From positions 1 to 64,000 of the forward strand of contig JAFIGS010000014.1 of NCBI GenBank assembly GCA_017849615.1: a stretch of DNA of 64,000 nt, in the 5' to 3' direction. The notes under the pieces were generated by a model. It did no database searches, was not told where the DNA came from, and saw nothing but the letters and a program-made list of their open reading frames with translations. Both the position numbers and the translations under genes were made by a program. The DNA comes from Pseudolabrys sp. Its GTDB lineage: Bacteria > Pseudomonadota > Alphaproteobacteria > Rhizobiales > Xanthobacteraceae. Positions 25,990 to 34,071 of the stretch are shown one piece after another; the stretch's first letter is position 1; every line of letters begins with the position of its first letter.

Positions 25990-27498
25990 TTACGAGCGCC
26001 GCGCGTCGCGCGCGCGCAGTTCGGTTTTCAGGATCTTGCCGTAATTGTTCTTCGGCAGGGCGTCGACAAAAACATAATCCTTCGGCCGTTTGAAGCGGGC
26101 AATGTGCGCCAGGCACAGGGCGTCGAGTTCCGCGAGCGGCGCGGCGCCCACCACATAGGCCACCACCGCCTCGCCCCAGTCCGCATCCGGGCGGCCGATC
26201 ACCGACACCTCGCGCACGGCCGGGTGCGTCAGCAGCACCTCCTCGACCTCGCGCGGATAGATGTTGGAGCCGCCGGAAATGATCAGGTCCTTGGAGCGGT
26301 CCTTCAGCGTCAGGTAGCCCTCGGCGTCGGAGGCGCCGACATCGCCGGTGTGCAGATAGCCGCCGCGCAGCGCGGCGGCCGTCGCCTCCTCGTTGCGCCA
26401 GTAACCCGCCATGACGACATCGCCGCCAACCAGGATTTCGCCGGTCTCGCCCGGCGGCAACGGCTTGTCATTGGCGCCGGCGACGACGACATCGACGCAG
26501 GCATAGGGCCTGCCGGCGGAGCCGAGGCGCTCGCGCCAGCGCGGATGATCGCGGTTCGCGATGTCCTGCTTCGACAAGGTGGTGATGGTCATGGGCGACT
26601 CGCCCTGGCCGTAGATCTGCGCCAGCCGCGGGCCGAAGCGGTCAAGCGCCCTGAGACAATCCTCGACATACATCGGCGCGCCGCCCCAGATGAGGGTGCG
26701 GATATTGGCGGCGTTGCAATTGGCGGCGCTGTCGACGAGGCGCTTGATCATGGTCGGCGCGGCAAACATCGAGACGCTCGGCCAGCGATCGAACAGCGCG
26801 AAAATCTCGTCCGGCTCGAAGGCGCCCGATTCCGGCACAACCTGCACGCCGAGCCGCGCCACATGCTGCATGATGTAGAGCCCGGAGCCGTGGCTCATCG
26901 GCGCCGCGTGGAGGATGGCGTCGCCCGGCGTCACCGGATCGACCTCGGCGCCGTAGGCGTGGCTTGCCCAGGCAAGGTTGCGATGGGTCAGCATCGCGCC
27001 TTTCGGCTTGCCCGTGGTGCCGGAGGTGTAGAACAGCCAGGCGAGATCGTCGCCCGCGCGGGGCGCCACAGCGATGGCGTCGGCGTCGAACAGCGCGTCG
27101 TAGTCGGCGCTGCCGATGGTAATGAGACGCTCCAGCGAGCGCGGCGCATGCGGCGCGATCTCGGCGTCGATGCCCGGCGAGGCGATGCAGACCCGCGCGC
27201 CGGAGTGCTCGAGGATATAGCCGAGTTCGGCGCCGTGCAGCTTGGCGTTGGCCGGCACCGCGGCGAGACCCGCGTGCCAGACGCCGTAGAGCAGCGCGAG
27301 ATAATCGGGCGAGTTCTTCGCGGCGATGGCGACGCGGTCGCCGGGCTGGAGTTTGAGTTTATGGCGCAGCGCGCCGGCCAGTTTGGCCGCGCGCAGCGCG
27401 AGTTCGCCATAGGTCATCACCACGCGCGAGCCGAGCGCCGCGGCAGGCATCGACGGATGCGACAGACCGGAGCGGGAGAGCCAGGAAGCGAGGTTCAT
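25990..27498 (-). CDS. acyl-CoA synthetase / AMP-dependent ligase
   Basis: Class I adenylate-forming enzyme of 502 aa from ATG 27498 (MNLASWLS), preceded by AGAGAA. An ATG at 27513 lies inside the palindromic repeat and is rejected. The phosphate loop YTSGTTGKPKG, GGAPMYVEDC, the hinge LKDRSKDLIISGGSNIYPRE (residues about 400-420) and the catalytic Lys in NYGKILK are all present. It activates a carboxylic acid to its CoA ester; substrate unknown. It lies between yacG and maf, an unusual place. Confidence 0.88.
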   Translation of the reverse strand: MNLASWLSRSGLSHPSMPAAALGSRVVMTYGELALRAAKLAGALRHKLKLQPGDRVAIAAKNSPDYLALLYGVWHAGLAAVPANAKLHGAELGYILEHSGARVCIASPGIDAEIAPHAPRSLERLITIGSADYDALFDADAIAVAPRAGDDLAWLFYTSGTTGKPKGAMLTHRNLAWASHAYGAEVDPVTPGDAILHAAPMSHGSGLYIMQHVARLGVQVVPESGAFEPDEIFALFDRWPSVSMFAAPTMIKRLVDSAANCNAANIRTLIWGGAPMYVEDCLRALDRFGPRLAQIYGQGESPMTITTLSKQDIANRDHPRWRERLGSAGRPYACVDVVVAGANDKPLPPGETGEILVGGDVVMAGYWRNEEATAAALRGGYLHTGDVGASDAEGYLTLKDRSKDLIISGGSNIYPREVEEVLLTHPAVREVSVIGRPDADWGEAVVAYVVGAAPLAELDALCLAHIARFKRPKDYVFVDALPKNNYGKILKTELRARDARRS

Positions 27499-27508
27499 GT
27501 CGTTCTCT

Positions 27509-27611
27509 GTCATTCCGGGACGTGCATGAAATGCGCGGGCCCGGAATCCATACACCGCAGCGCCGGGGATATGGATTCCGGGCTCGCACCTTCGGTGCGC
27601 CCCGGAATGAC
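27509..27611. repeat. nested palindromic repeat, family A copy 2
   Basis: Ends GTCATTCCGGG and CCCGGAATGAC are inverted. The inner pair CCCGGAATCCAT / ATGGATTCCGGG repeats the family A plan. It lies exactly between the acyl-CoA ligase start and the maf stop, so it marks the border of the gene that interrupts the maf-yacG pair. Confidence 0.8.
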
Positions 27612-27619
27612 GGCAGAGC

Positions 27620-28249
27620 CTACGCCACCACCGTGTTCAGCCATCCGAAGCGGATCGGGTAGCCTTCGCCGCCAAGCAGATTGATCGTCTCATAGAGCGG
27701 CAGGCCGACGACGTTCGAGTAAGAGCCGACCAGCTTGACGATGAAAGTGCCGCCAATGCCCTGCGCGGCATAGCCGCCGGCCTTGCCGCGCCATTCGCCG
27801 CAAGCGAGATACGATTCGATGTCTTCCGAGGTCAGCCGCTTGAAGCGCACGCGCGTTTCGACCAGCCGCTGGCGGAACGCTTCGCGCGGCGTCACCAGGC
27901 AGATCGAGGTGTAGACGCGGTGATTGCGGCCCGACAGCAGGCGCAGGCACTGCTGCGCCTCGTCGAGCAACTCGGCCTTCGGCAGGATGCGGCGGCCGAC
28001 AGCGACCACGGTGTCGGCGGCGAGGATATAGGCGCCGCGCAGTTCGTCATCGAGGCGCACATTGTCGAGCGCGACCTGCGCCTTCTCCTTGGCCAGCCGG
28101 TTGGCATAGGCGCGCGGGATTTCGCCGCGCTTCGGCGTCTCGTCGACGTCGGACGGCTTGAGCGCGTCGGGCTCGATGCCGGCCTGGTTGATCAGGGCGA
28201 GACGCCGCGGCGAGCCGGAGGCGAGGACGAATTTCGGACGGCCGATCAT
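27620..28249 (-). CDS. maf: Maf-family nucleoside triphosphate pyrophosphatase
   Basis: 209 aa with the Maf signature [12 protein letters not shown] at 9-20, the catalytic region AADTVVAVG and the E/K-rich [13 protein letters not shown] loop. Maf proteins hydrolyse non-canonical or modified NTPs to monophosphates and limit their use in nucleic acids. It is in the murA-to-yacG block on the minus strand. The low-Mr phosphatase gene upstream ends 164 bp away across a gap with a palindromic hairpin. Confidence 0.9.
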   Translation of the reverse strand: MIGRPKFVLASGSPRRLALINQAGIEPDALKPSDVDETPKRGEIPRAYANRLAKEKAQVALDNVRLDDELRGAYILAADTVVAVGRRILPKAELLDEAQQCLRLLSGRNHRVYTSICLVTPREAFRQRLVETRVRFKRLTSEDIESYLACGEWRGKAGGYAAQGIGGTFIVKLVGSYSNVVGLPLYETINLLGGEGYPIRFGWLNTVVA

Positions 28250-28364
28250 GGGGTTAGAGATACCGTCAGGGGAATGAACAAAGCGTTGGAATGGCCGCGG
28301 AAACTAGCGGATGGCCGGGGCGAGTGCAAACGAGGGGCCGGACAGGCGCGGCCTTCTGCCTTTT

Positions 28365-28395
28365 CTTCCCCTCTCCCCTTGGGGGAGAGGGGAAG
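28365..28395. repeat. perfect 14-bp stem hairpin between phosphatase and maf genes
   Basis: CTTCCCCTCTCCCC (28365-28378) and its exact complement GGGGAGAGGGGAAG (28382-28395) with a TTG loop. On the minus strand it is followed by AAAAG, so it is not an intrinsic terminator. It resembles the short CCCCTCTCCCC palindromes scattered in many rhizobial genomes. Confidence 0.7.
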
Positions 28396-28413
28396 CGCGC
28401 TCGGCGCAACGCC

Positions 28414-28869
28414 TTACTCATTCCCGCCGCCGGCCGCGCCGAAGCGCTTCCTGATCTGCGCCATCAACTGATCGCGGACCCCGCGGTAAGCCTCGAGCTT
28501 TTGCTCGCGGCTGCCCTCGATGCCGGTCGGATCGACCGTCGGCCAGTATTCGACATCGGCGGCCACCGTGCGCGTGAGGTCGAGCGCCTTGTGATGCGCC
28601 GGCGGCGACAGCGTGACGATGAGATCGAAGTTGAGGCCCTCGAGGTCTTCCAGTTCCTCGAAATCGATCGGCTTGTGCCGCGAAATATCGATGCCGATTT
28701 CGTCCATCACCGCGACGGCGAAGGGATCGAGATCGCCCTTCTGGACGCCGGCCGACTGCACATAGACCGTCTTGCCCAAGAGCTGTTTGAACAGACCTTC
28801 GGCCATCGGCGAGCGCACGGCGTTATAGCCGCACGAAAACAGCACGGCCTGCGGCCGCGAGGGCGCCAT
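28414..28869 (-). CDS. low-molecular-weight phosphatase family protein
   Basis: 151 aa with the P-loop CGYNAVRS, matching the CX5R(S/T) motif of the low-Mr tyrosine phosphatase / arsenate reductase superfamily near the N-terminus, and a DP pair in TVDPTG near 110. In rhizobial genomes this gene regularly follows UPF0262, and its substrate is not established. It lacks the extra cysteines needed for an arsenate reductase relay, so the phosphatase name is safer than ArsC. Confidence 0.82.
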   Translation of the reverse strand: MAPSRPQAVLFSCGYNAVRSPMAEGLFKQLLGKTVYVQSAGVQKGDLDPFAVAVMDEIGIDISRHKPIDFEELEDLEGLNFDLIVTLSPPAHHKALDLTRTVAADVEYWPTVDPTGIEGSREQKLEAYRGVRDQLMAQIRKRFGAAGGGNE

Positions 28870-28909
28870 TACCCGTCATTCCGGTGAACGGAGGCGCAAC
28901 GCATCAGCG

Positions 28910-29401
28910 TCAGCCCTTCCAGTGCAACACGCAGATCAACGTGAACAGGCGGCGTGCGGTGTCCATATCCACCGTCACCTTGTCCTTGAGCCGCTCCATC
29001 AGGATGCGCGAGCCGTCGTTGTGGATGCCGCGCCGGCCCATGTCGATGGCCTCGATCTTGTCCGGCGTCGCGGTGCGGATGGCCTGATAATAGCTGTCGC
29101 AGATCATGTAGTAGTCCTTCACGATCCGGCGCAAAGGCGACAGCGAGAACAGATGCGCGACCACCGGCGTGCCGTCCTCACGGCGGATGTCGAAGACGAG
29201 GCGGTTGTCGTTGATGCTCAGATGCAGCGTATAAGGCCCGCCGTCGTGGCCGACCGGCGCAAAGCTGTTGAGTTCGAGCAGGTCGTAAATGGCGATGGCG
29301 CGCTCGTGCTCGACATCCGGGTTGGAGCGGCCGATCGATGCCTCGTCCAGAGTAACGCCGACCAGGCGCTGCTTCATCGCGGGCTTCGTCTTGTCGCTCA
29401 T
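28910..29401 (-). CDS. UPF0262 family protein
   Basis: 163 aa from ATG 29401 ([10 protein letters not shown]); the frame is open far upstream inside hisD, but this start lies 2 bp after the hisD stop. The sequence matches UPF0262, a family of unknown function confined largely to Alphaproteobacteria, with [10 protein letters not shown] and [25 protein letters not shown] (residues about 95-120). It shows no catalytic motif, signal peptide or membrane helix. The tight link to hisD is conserved in the order. Confidence 0.87.
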   Translation of the reverse strand: MSDKTKPAMKQRLVGVTLDEASIGRSNPDVEHERAIAIYDLLELNSFAPVGHDGGPYTLHLSINDNRLVFDIRREDGTPVVAHLFSLSPLRRIVKDYYMICDSYYQAIRTATPDKIEAIDMGRRGIHNDGSRILMERLKDKVTVDMDTARRLFTLICVLHWKG

Positions 29402-29403
29402 GG

Positions 29404-30705
29404 TCACGCTCCCGGCAGGTTGAGCCTGATCGCCACCGAACGCGCATGCGCGTCCAGCCCTTCGGCCTTGCCGAGCGCGATGGCGGCCGGGCCGAGCGCG
29501 CGAAGCTGCTCGGGCCCGCACTTCAGCAGCGACGTGCGCTTCATGAAATCGAGAACGCCGAGGCCCGACGAGAACCGCGCCGAACGCGCCGTCGGCAATA
29601 CATGATTGGAGCCGGCGACATAATCGCCGATGGCTTCCGGCGTATGCGCGCCGATAAAGATGGCGCCGGCATTGCGGATGCGGGCGACGAAACGCTCCGG
29701 ATCCTCCGCGGCAATCTCGAGATGCTCCGGCGCGAGACGATCGGTGAGCGCGATGGCGTCGTCGAGCTGGCCCACCATGATGATGGCACCGAAATCGCGC
29801 CACGACTGGCTGGCGGTGGACGCGCGCGGCAAAGTCTTGAGCTGCGACTCGACCGCCTTCTCCACCGCGGCGGCGAGCGGGGCATCGTCGGTGATCAGGA
29901 TCGACTGCGCGCTGACATCGTGCTCGGCCTGCGCCAGCAGATCGGCGGCGATCCAGTCCGGGTTGCCGGTCCTGTCGGCGATGATCAGCACTTCGGACGG
30001 GCCGGCGATCATGTCGATGCCGACCTGGCCGAACACGACGCGCTTGGCCGCCGCGACATAGGCGTTGCCCGGGCCGACGATCTTAGACACCGGCCTGATC
30101 GTATCGGTGCCATAGGCCAGCGCCGCCACCGCCTGCGCGCCGCCGATGCGGTAGACCTCATCGACGCCGGCGATCTTCGCCGCCGCCAACACCAGCGGAG
30201 CCAATTTGCCGTCCGGCGCCGGCACCACCATGACGAGGCGCTCGCAGCCGGCGACCTTGGCCGGCACGGCATTCATCAGCACCGACGAGGGATAGGCGGC
30301 GGTGCCGCCCGGCACATAGAGGCCGGCGGCTTCGATCGCGGTCCAGCGCGTGCCGAGTTCAACACCGAGCGCGTCCGTGAAACGGTCGTCCTTCGGCTTC
30401 TGGCGCAGGTGATAGGCCTCGATGCGATCGCGGGCGAGCTTCAGGGCATCGAGCGCCTCGCCGTCGCAGGCGGCCAGCGCCGCATCGATCTCGGCCGCCG
30501 ATACCCGGAGACCGGCCTTCGACAGGTCGACCCGGTCGAGTTTCCGGGTGAGTTCGATCAGCGCCCGGTCGCCGCGCGCCTGGACGTCGGCGATGATGGC
30601 GCGCGCGGCAGCCTCGACATCGGCCGCGGCCTCGCGCTTGGCGCCGAGGAAGGCACGGAAACGCTCGTTGAAATCGGCATCGCGGGCGTCGAGGCGCAGG
30701 GGCAT
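29404..30705 (-). CDS. hisD: histidinol dehydrogenase HisD
   Basis: 433 aa, the normal length. It catalyses the last two oxidations from L-histidinol to L-histidine with NAD+ and Zn2+. The signature region [13 protein letters not shown], the [11 protein letters not shown] stretch and catalytic-site EHLEI (Glu/His pair) are visible. The gene belongs to the murA-DUF2948-hisD-UPF0262 block. A family A repeat separates it from DUF2948. Confidence 0.96.
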   Translation of the reverse strand: MPLRLDARDADFNERFRAFLGAKREAAADVEAAARAIIADVQARGDRALIELTRKLDRVDLSKAGLRVSAAEIDAALAACDGEALDALKLARDRIEAYHLRQKPKDDRFTDALGVELGTRWTAIEAAGLYVPGGTAAYPSSVLMNAVPAKVAGCERLVMVVPAPDGKLAPLVLAAAKIAGVDEVYRIGGAQAVAALAYGTDTIRPVSKIVGPGNAYVAAAKRVVFGQVGIDMIAGPSEVLIIADRTGNPDWIAADLLAQAEHDVSAQSILITDDAPLAAAVEKAVESQLKTLPRASTASQSWRDFGAIIMVGQLDDAIALTDRLAPEHLEIAAEDPERFVARIRNAGAIFIGAHTPEAIGDYVAGSNHVLPTARSARFSSGLGVLDFMKRTSLLKCGPEQLRALGPAAIALGKAEGLDAHARSVAIRLNLPGA

Positions 30706-30787
30706 GGGTCAATCCGGCCGAAAGGAAAGGCGTTCAGAGAAGACCCAAGGTCAATGGCGCGCAGGGGCCGATCCGTCAACCTTCGCA

Positions 30788-30890
30788 GTCATTCCGGGGC
30801 GCGCTGCAAGCGCGAACCCGGAATCTAGCCACAAATTCCGAGCCCGTTTCTGGATTCCGGGTCCGCACCTACGGTGCGTCCCGGAATGAC
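30788..30890. repeat. nested palindromic repeat, family A copy 3
   Basis: Ends GTCATTCCGGG and CCCGGAATGAC are inverted. The inner arms CGAACCCGGAATCTAG and CTGGATTCCGGGTCCG are diverged at two or three places. It occupies the hisD-DUF2948 gap, within an otherwise conserved gene block. Confidence 0.8.
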
Positions 30891-30895
30891 CGTTA

Positions 30896-31351
30896 CTAGT
30901 CCTTGGCCTCGACGGCGTGGACCGGCCTCCCGGTGCAATTCCACACCGGGCCGAGATCGACCAGCTCGGCCTCCAGACATTCGACATCGAGCCGCATCGC
31001 GGCGTCGCCTGAAAAAATGAGGGTCACGGTGCCGGAAGGCGCCTCGGTTTCCGTGAATTCGACGGTCAGCAGGTTGAGGACGCCGTCCTTCACGGCCGGA
31101 TCGACGCCCCGGCACTTGAAGGTCTGCACCCGCTCGAAGCGCAGGGCCGAGCGGCGGCGGCAGCTCTGCGGCTTGTCGGCAATCGCCTGCTCCCAGTCGA
31201 AACGGTTGACCCCGAACACCAGGCGCTTGGCCTCAGGCTGCCAGATCACGTCGGCGACCTTGATCACCGCGTCCTGCAGGTGGGTCGAGACGATTTCGAG
31301 GTCCTCCTCGTCGAGGACGGTGAGTTTCAGGGGTTCGGCTACCCGGTCCAT
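30896..31351 (-). CDS. DUF2948 family protein
   Basis: 151-aa protein of unknown function, family DUF2948, known mainly from Alphaproteobacteria next to murA and hisD. It has FEDLEI-like DEEDLEIVSTHLQDAVIKV near the N-terminus and the central WEQA...RRRSALRFERV stretch. It is predicted soluble and cytoplasmic, with no enzyme motif. It is transcribed with murA, 55 bp downstream of it. Confidence 0.85.
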   Translation of the reverse strand: MDRVAEPLKLTVLDEEDLEIVSTHLQDAVIKVADVIWQPEAKRLVFGVNRFDWEQAIADKPQSCRRRSALRFERVQTFKCRGVDPAVKDGVLNLLTVEFTETEAPSGTVTLIFSGDAAMRLDVECLEAELVDLGPVWNCTGRPVHAVEAKD

Positions 31352-31406
31352 GGCGGTCGCTCCGTTGCCGACAAGCTAGGCAGCGGCGAGGCGGGCCGCA
31401 AGATCG

Positions 31407-32696
31407 CTAGCCGCTGATGCGCTCGATCCTGGCGCCGCAGCGCCCGAGCTTTTCCTCGAGCTTTTCGAAGCCGCGATCGAGGTGATAGACGCGGTTGACG
31501 ATGGTCTCGCCCTCGGCGGCGAGCGCCGCGATCACCAGCGACACCGAGGCGCGCAGGTCGGTCGCCATCACCGGCGCGCCCTTGAGCTTCTTGACGCCTT
31601 CGATGGTGGCGCGCATGCCATCGAGCTGGATGCGGGCGCCGAGACGCGCCAGTTCCTGCACATGCATGAAACGGTTTTCGAAGATGGTTTCGGTGATGTG
31701 CGAGGTGCCTTCGGCGCGCGTCATCAGCGCCATCAACTGCGCCTGCAGATCGGTCGGGAAGCCGGGGAACGGTGCGGTCGTCACATCGACCGGCTTGATG
31801 CCGGCGCCGTTGCGGGTGACGCGGATGCCTTCGTTCGTTGTCGTAACGGTGGCGCCGGCCTGGGCGATGACGTCGAGCGCCGCCCGCAGCAATTCCGGGC
31901 GCGCGTTCTGCAGCAGCACGTCGCCGCCGGTCATGGCCACCGCCATGGCATAGGTGCCGGTCTCGATGCGATCGGGCAGCACGCTGTGGCGCGTGCCGTT
32001 GAGCTTGGCGACGCCCTCGATCACAAGCCGCGAGGTGCCGATGCCCGACACCCTGGCGCCCATCTTGTTGAGGCAATCGGCGACATCGCCGATCTCCGGC
32101 TCCTGCGCCGCGTTGTCGATGACGGTGGTGCCGCGGGCCAGCACGGCCGCCATCAGCGCGGTATGCGTGCCGCTCACCGTCACCTTGGGGAAATTGATCT
32201 CGCCGCCGCGCAGGCCGTTCGGCGCGCGGGCGATGACATAGCCGCCTTCGATCTCGATCTCGGCGCCGAGTTTCTCCAGCGCCATGATGAGGAGATCGAC
32301 CGGCCGCGTGCCGATGGCGCAGCCGCCCGGCATCGACACCTTGGCGATGCCCATGCGAGCCACCAGGGGCGCGATGACCCAGAAGCTGGCGCGCATGGTC
32401 GAGACCAGTTCGTAGGGCGCGGTGGTGTCGGCGATGGTCGCGGCGGACAGTTCGATGGTGCGCCCGGCATTGGCGTCGGCGCCGGCGCGCTTGCCCGCGA
32501 TCAGGACATCGACGCCGTGATTACCGAGGATACGCTGGAGCTGGATGACGTCGGCGAGCCGCGGCACGTTTTCGAGAACAAGCTTGTCCGCAGTGAGGAG
32601 GCTCGCGATCATCAGCGGCAGCGTGGCGTTCTTGGCACCGGAAATCGGAATGACGCCGTTCAGCGTCTCGCCGCCGACAATACGAATTCGATCCAT
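31407..32696 (-). CDS. murA: UDP-N-acetylglucosamine 1-carboxyvinyltransferase MurA
   Basis: 429 aa, full length. It transfers enolpyruvate from PEP to UDP-GlcNAc, the first committed step of peptidoglycan synthesis. K22/N23 of the SGAKNATLP motif and catalytic C126 in [11 protein letters not shown] are present; the Cys means the enzyme should be of the fosfomycin-sensitive type. It heads the minus-strand housekeeping block. Confidence 0.97.
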   Translation of the reverse strand: MDRIRIVGGETLNGVIPISGAKNATLPLMIASLLTADKLVLENVPRLADVIQLQRILGNHGVDVLIAGKRAGADANAGRTIELSAATIADTTAPYELVSTMRASFWVIAPLVARMGIAKVSMPGGCAIGTRPVDLLIMALEKLGAEIEIEGGYVIARAPNGLRGGEINFPKVTVSGTHTALMAAVLARGTTVIDNAAQEPEIGDVADCLNKMGARVSGIGTSRLVIEGVAKLNGTRHSVLPDRIETGTYAMAVAMTGGDVLLQNARPELLRAALDVIAQAGATVTTTNEGIRVTRNGAGIKPVDVTTAPFPGFPTDLQAQLMALMTRAEGTSHITETIFENRFMHVQELARLGARIQLDGMRATIEGVKKLKGAPVMATDLRASVSLVIAALAAEGETIVNRVYHLDRGFEKLEEKLGRCGARIERISG

Positions 32697-32893
32697 CGTC
32701 GTCCCCCGGCCCGCAGGCCCCGGCTCATGTCACAGGCCGGCTCGCGTCAAAAAGTAAGTGCGGCTGGATAGAGGGCGGTCTAGACCGGCCGCCCCGCCCC
32801 CGCAAAGCCAAATTCGGCCGACGGTTACCACCTCCGGCCCACGGCCTTGATCACCCGCCAATAAGGCGAAAGTCCGGTTCCGGTTCCGCCGTC

Positions 32894-33076
32894 CTAACTC
32901 TCGTCATCCGATTCGCCGGCGGCAGGCGTCTCGGTGGAGCGCCTGGCTCTCTCCTTGTCGCGGATTTGCGCCTTGCGGCGCTTGAGATTTTCCCGCAAGG
33001 CGGCCGCCAGCCGCGCCTCGCGGGCGGCATTGGCGGCATTCTTGGGCGTTTTCGGCGGGTCGTCGGGGCCGGTCAT
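32894..33076 (-). CDS. small conserved-type basic protein, function unknown
   Basis: 60 aa, ATG 33076. The sequence is rich in Ala, Arg, Lys and Glu (LRENLKRRKAQIRDKERARR), predicted helical and soluble, with a disordered acidic tail. Short proteins like this often precede murA in rhizobial genomes, but no named family is recognised. The distance to murA (197 bp) and absence of motifs leave its role open. Confidence 0.5.
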   Translation of the reverse strand: MTGPDDPPKTPKNAANAAREARLAAALRENLKRRKAQIRDKERARRSTETPAAGESDDES

Positions 33077-33224
33077 GGGCAGGTATGTATCGGGGCCGGC
33101 TCGACTTTCGCAAGTTCACGTTATCTTCAGCCCTTGCGGCCAAGTTGCCTTGCGTTTAAAGGGGCGCCTGTGGCAGTTTCCGCCGCGTTCGCGAACCGGG
33201 CCTTCGGCCCTTTGCGTCCCTTCA

Positions 33225-33299
33225 GCTGCCGTAGCTCAGTGGTAGAGCACGTCATTGGTAATGACGAGGTCGAGTGTTCAATCCACTCCGGCAGCACCA
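33225..33299 (+). tRNA. tRNA-Thr (anticodon GGT)
   Basis: A complete cloverleaf: acceptor GCTGCCG/CGGCAGC, D-arm GCTC...GAGC, anticodon stem CGTCA/TGACG around loop TTGGTAA (anticodon GGT, reading ACC/ACU), T-loop GTTCAATC and an encoded CCA end. It stands alone between the murA block and higBA. Confidence 0.97.
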
Positions 33300-33368
33300 T
33301 TCAACTCTCTCAAATCCACGCCTTGAGACGCCGACGGCACGCCAACCGCCCGGCCGGCCCCTCACCTT

Positions 33369-33420
33369 TCGTATCCTCGTAAGATACGATAAACTTGACT
33401 TCGTATCTCGATAGGATACG
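33369..33420 (+). promoter_or_regulatory. twin operator and promoter of higBA
   Basis: Two copies of CGTATC-N7-GATACG lie at 33370-33388 and 33402-33420, centred 32 bp apart (three helical turns). A -35-like TTGACT (33395-33400) lies between them, and the second site covers the expected -10. The toxin ATG is at 33428. This is the arrangement for cooperative autorepression by a HigA dimer. Confidence 0.75.
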
Positions 33421-33427
33421 TTAGATC

Positions 33428-33715
33428 ATGATCAGGAGCTTCAAGGGCAAATTCGCCGAGGCCATTTTGAGGGACCGCGCCGTTCCGAAGGGCTTTCCGG
33501 CGGATATCGCCAAGGTGGCCCGCCGCAAATTGATCATGGTGGACAGCGCGACCGTTCTCGACGCTCTCAAATCACCGCCCGGAAACCGGCTTGAAGCCTT
33601 GTTGGGCGAACTGGCCGGAAAGCATTCGATTCGCATCAATGATCAGTGGCGCATCGTTTTCACCTGGAACGGCGGCGACGCCGAGGACGTGGAAATTGTG
33701 GACTACCACAGGTGA
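33428..33715 (+). CDS. higB: HigB-family toxin (RelE/ParE superfamily)
   Basis: 95-aa type II toxin. The RelE-like fold is shown by LKSPPGNRLEALLGELAGKHSIRINDQWRI (about 48-77) and the C-terminal VEIVDYHR. The RINDQWRIVF stretch holds the Arg residues used for ribosome-dependent mRNA cleavage in HigB. The toxin precedes the antitoxin, as in other higBA loci and unlike most TA pairs. The leader is only 7 bp after the operator, suggesting a short or absent 5' UTR. Confidence 0.88.
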   Translation: MIRSFKGKFAEAILRDRAVPKGFPADIAKVARRKLIMVDSATVLDALKSPPGNRLEALLGELAGKHSIRINDQWRIVFTWNGGDAEDVEIVDYHR

Positions 33716-33765
33716 TGGCGCTGCTCGGCCAAGCCGAGCGCGGTTCAGGAAGGAGCCCAAGGGCT

Positions 33766-34062
33766 ATGTCGAAGAAACTGACACCCGTTCATCCCGGCGA
33801 GGTTCTGCGGGAGGAATTTCTCAAGCCGCTGAAGCTGACGCCCTATGCCGTAGCGGCGGCGCTCGGCGTTCCGCGCACGCGGATCGAGCGGCTGGCGCGT
33901 GAGGAGCGGCCGGTGACGGCGGACACTGCCTTGCGACTCGGAAAGTTTTTCAGCACCGGCGCCGCGTTCTGGATAAATATTCAATCGCGCTTCGATCTTG
34001 AGGTCGCGGAAGACGAACTGGCCGGACAGATCAAGAAAATCGCGGCCTACGAAGCAGCGTAA
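33766..34062 (+). CDS. higA: HigA-family antitoxin
   Basis: 98 aa from ATG 33766 (MSKKLTPVHPGEVLREEF). It is an XRE-type helix-turn-helix protein with VHPGEVLREEFLKPL and the HTH at about 25-60 (TPYAVAAALGVPRTRIERLAREE), the HigA/VapI pattern. It neutralises HigB and represses the operon through the twin operator. The start is 50 bp after the toxin stop, and a longer frame from 33646 overlapping higB is less likely. Confidence 0.88.
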   Translation: MSKKLTPVHPGEVLREEFLKPLKLTPYAVAAALGVPRTRIERLAREERPVTADTALRLGKFFSTGAAFWINIQSRFDLEVAEDELAGQIKKIAAYEAA

Positions 34063-34071
34063 CGCCGGCTC

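Noticed and set aside
27499-27513. ATG at 27513 as start of the acyl-CoA ligase
   Set aside because: The codon belongs to the conserved end of a family A repeat. The ATG at 27498 has its own AGAGAA ribosome site and a normal N-terminus.
28365-28395. Perfect hairpin as a terminator after the low-Mr phosphatase gene
   Set aside because: The stem is perfect, but the minus strand continues with AAAAG rather than a T-run, so it is listed as a palindromic repeat.
33225-34062. higBA as part of an island integrated at tRNA-Thr
   Set aside because: No repeat of the tRNA 3' end was found downstream and no integrase is present, so adjacency alone is not enough.
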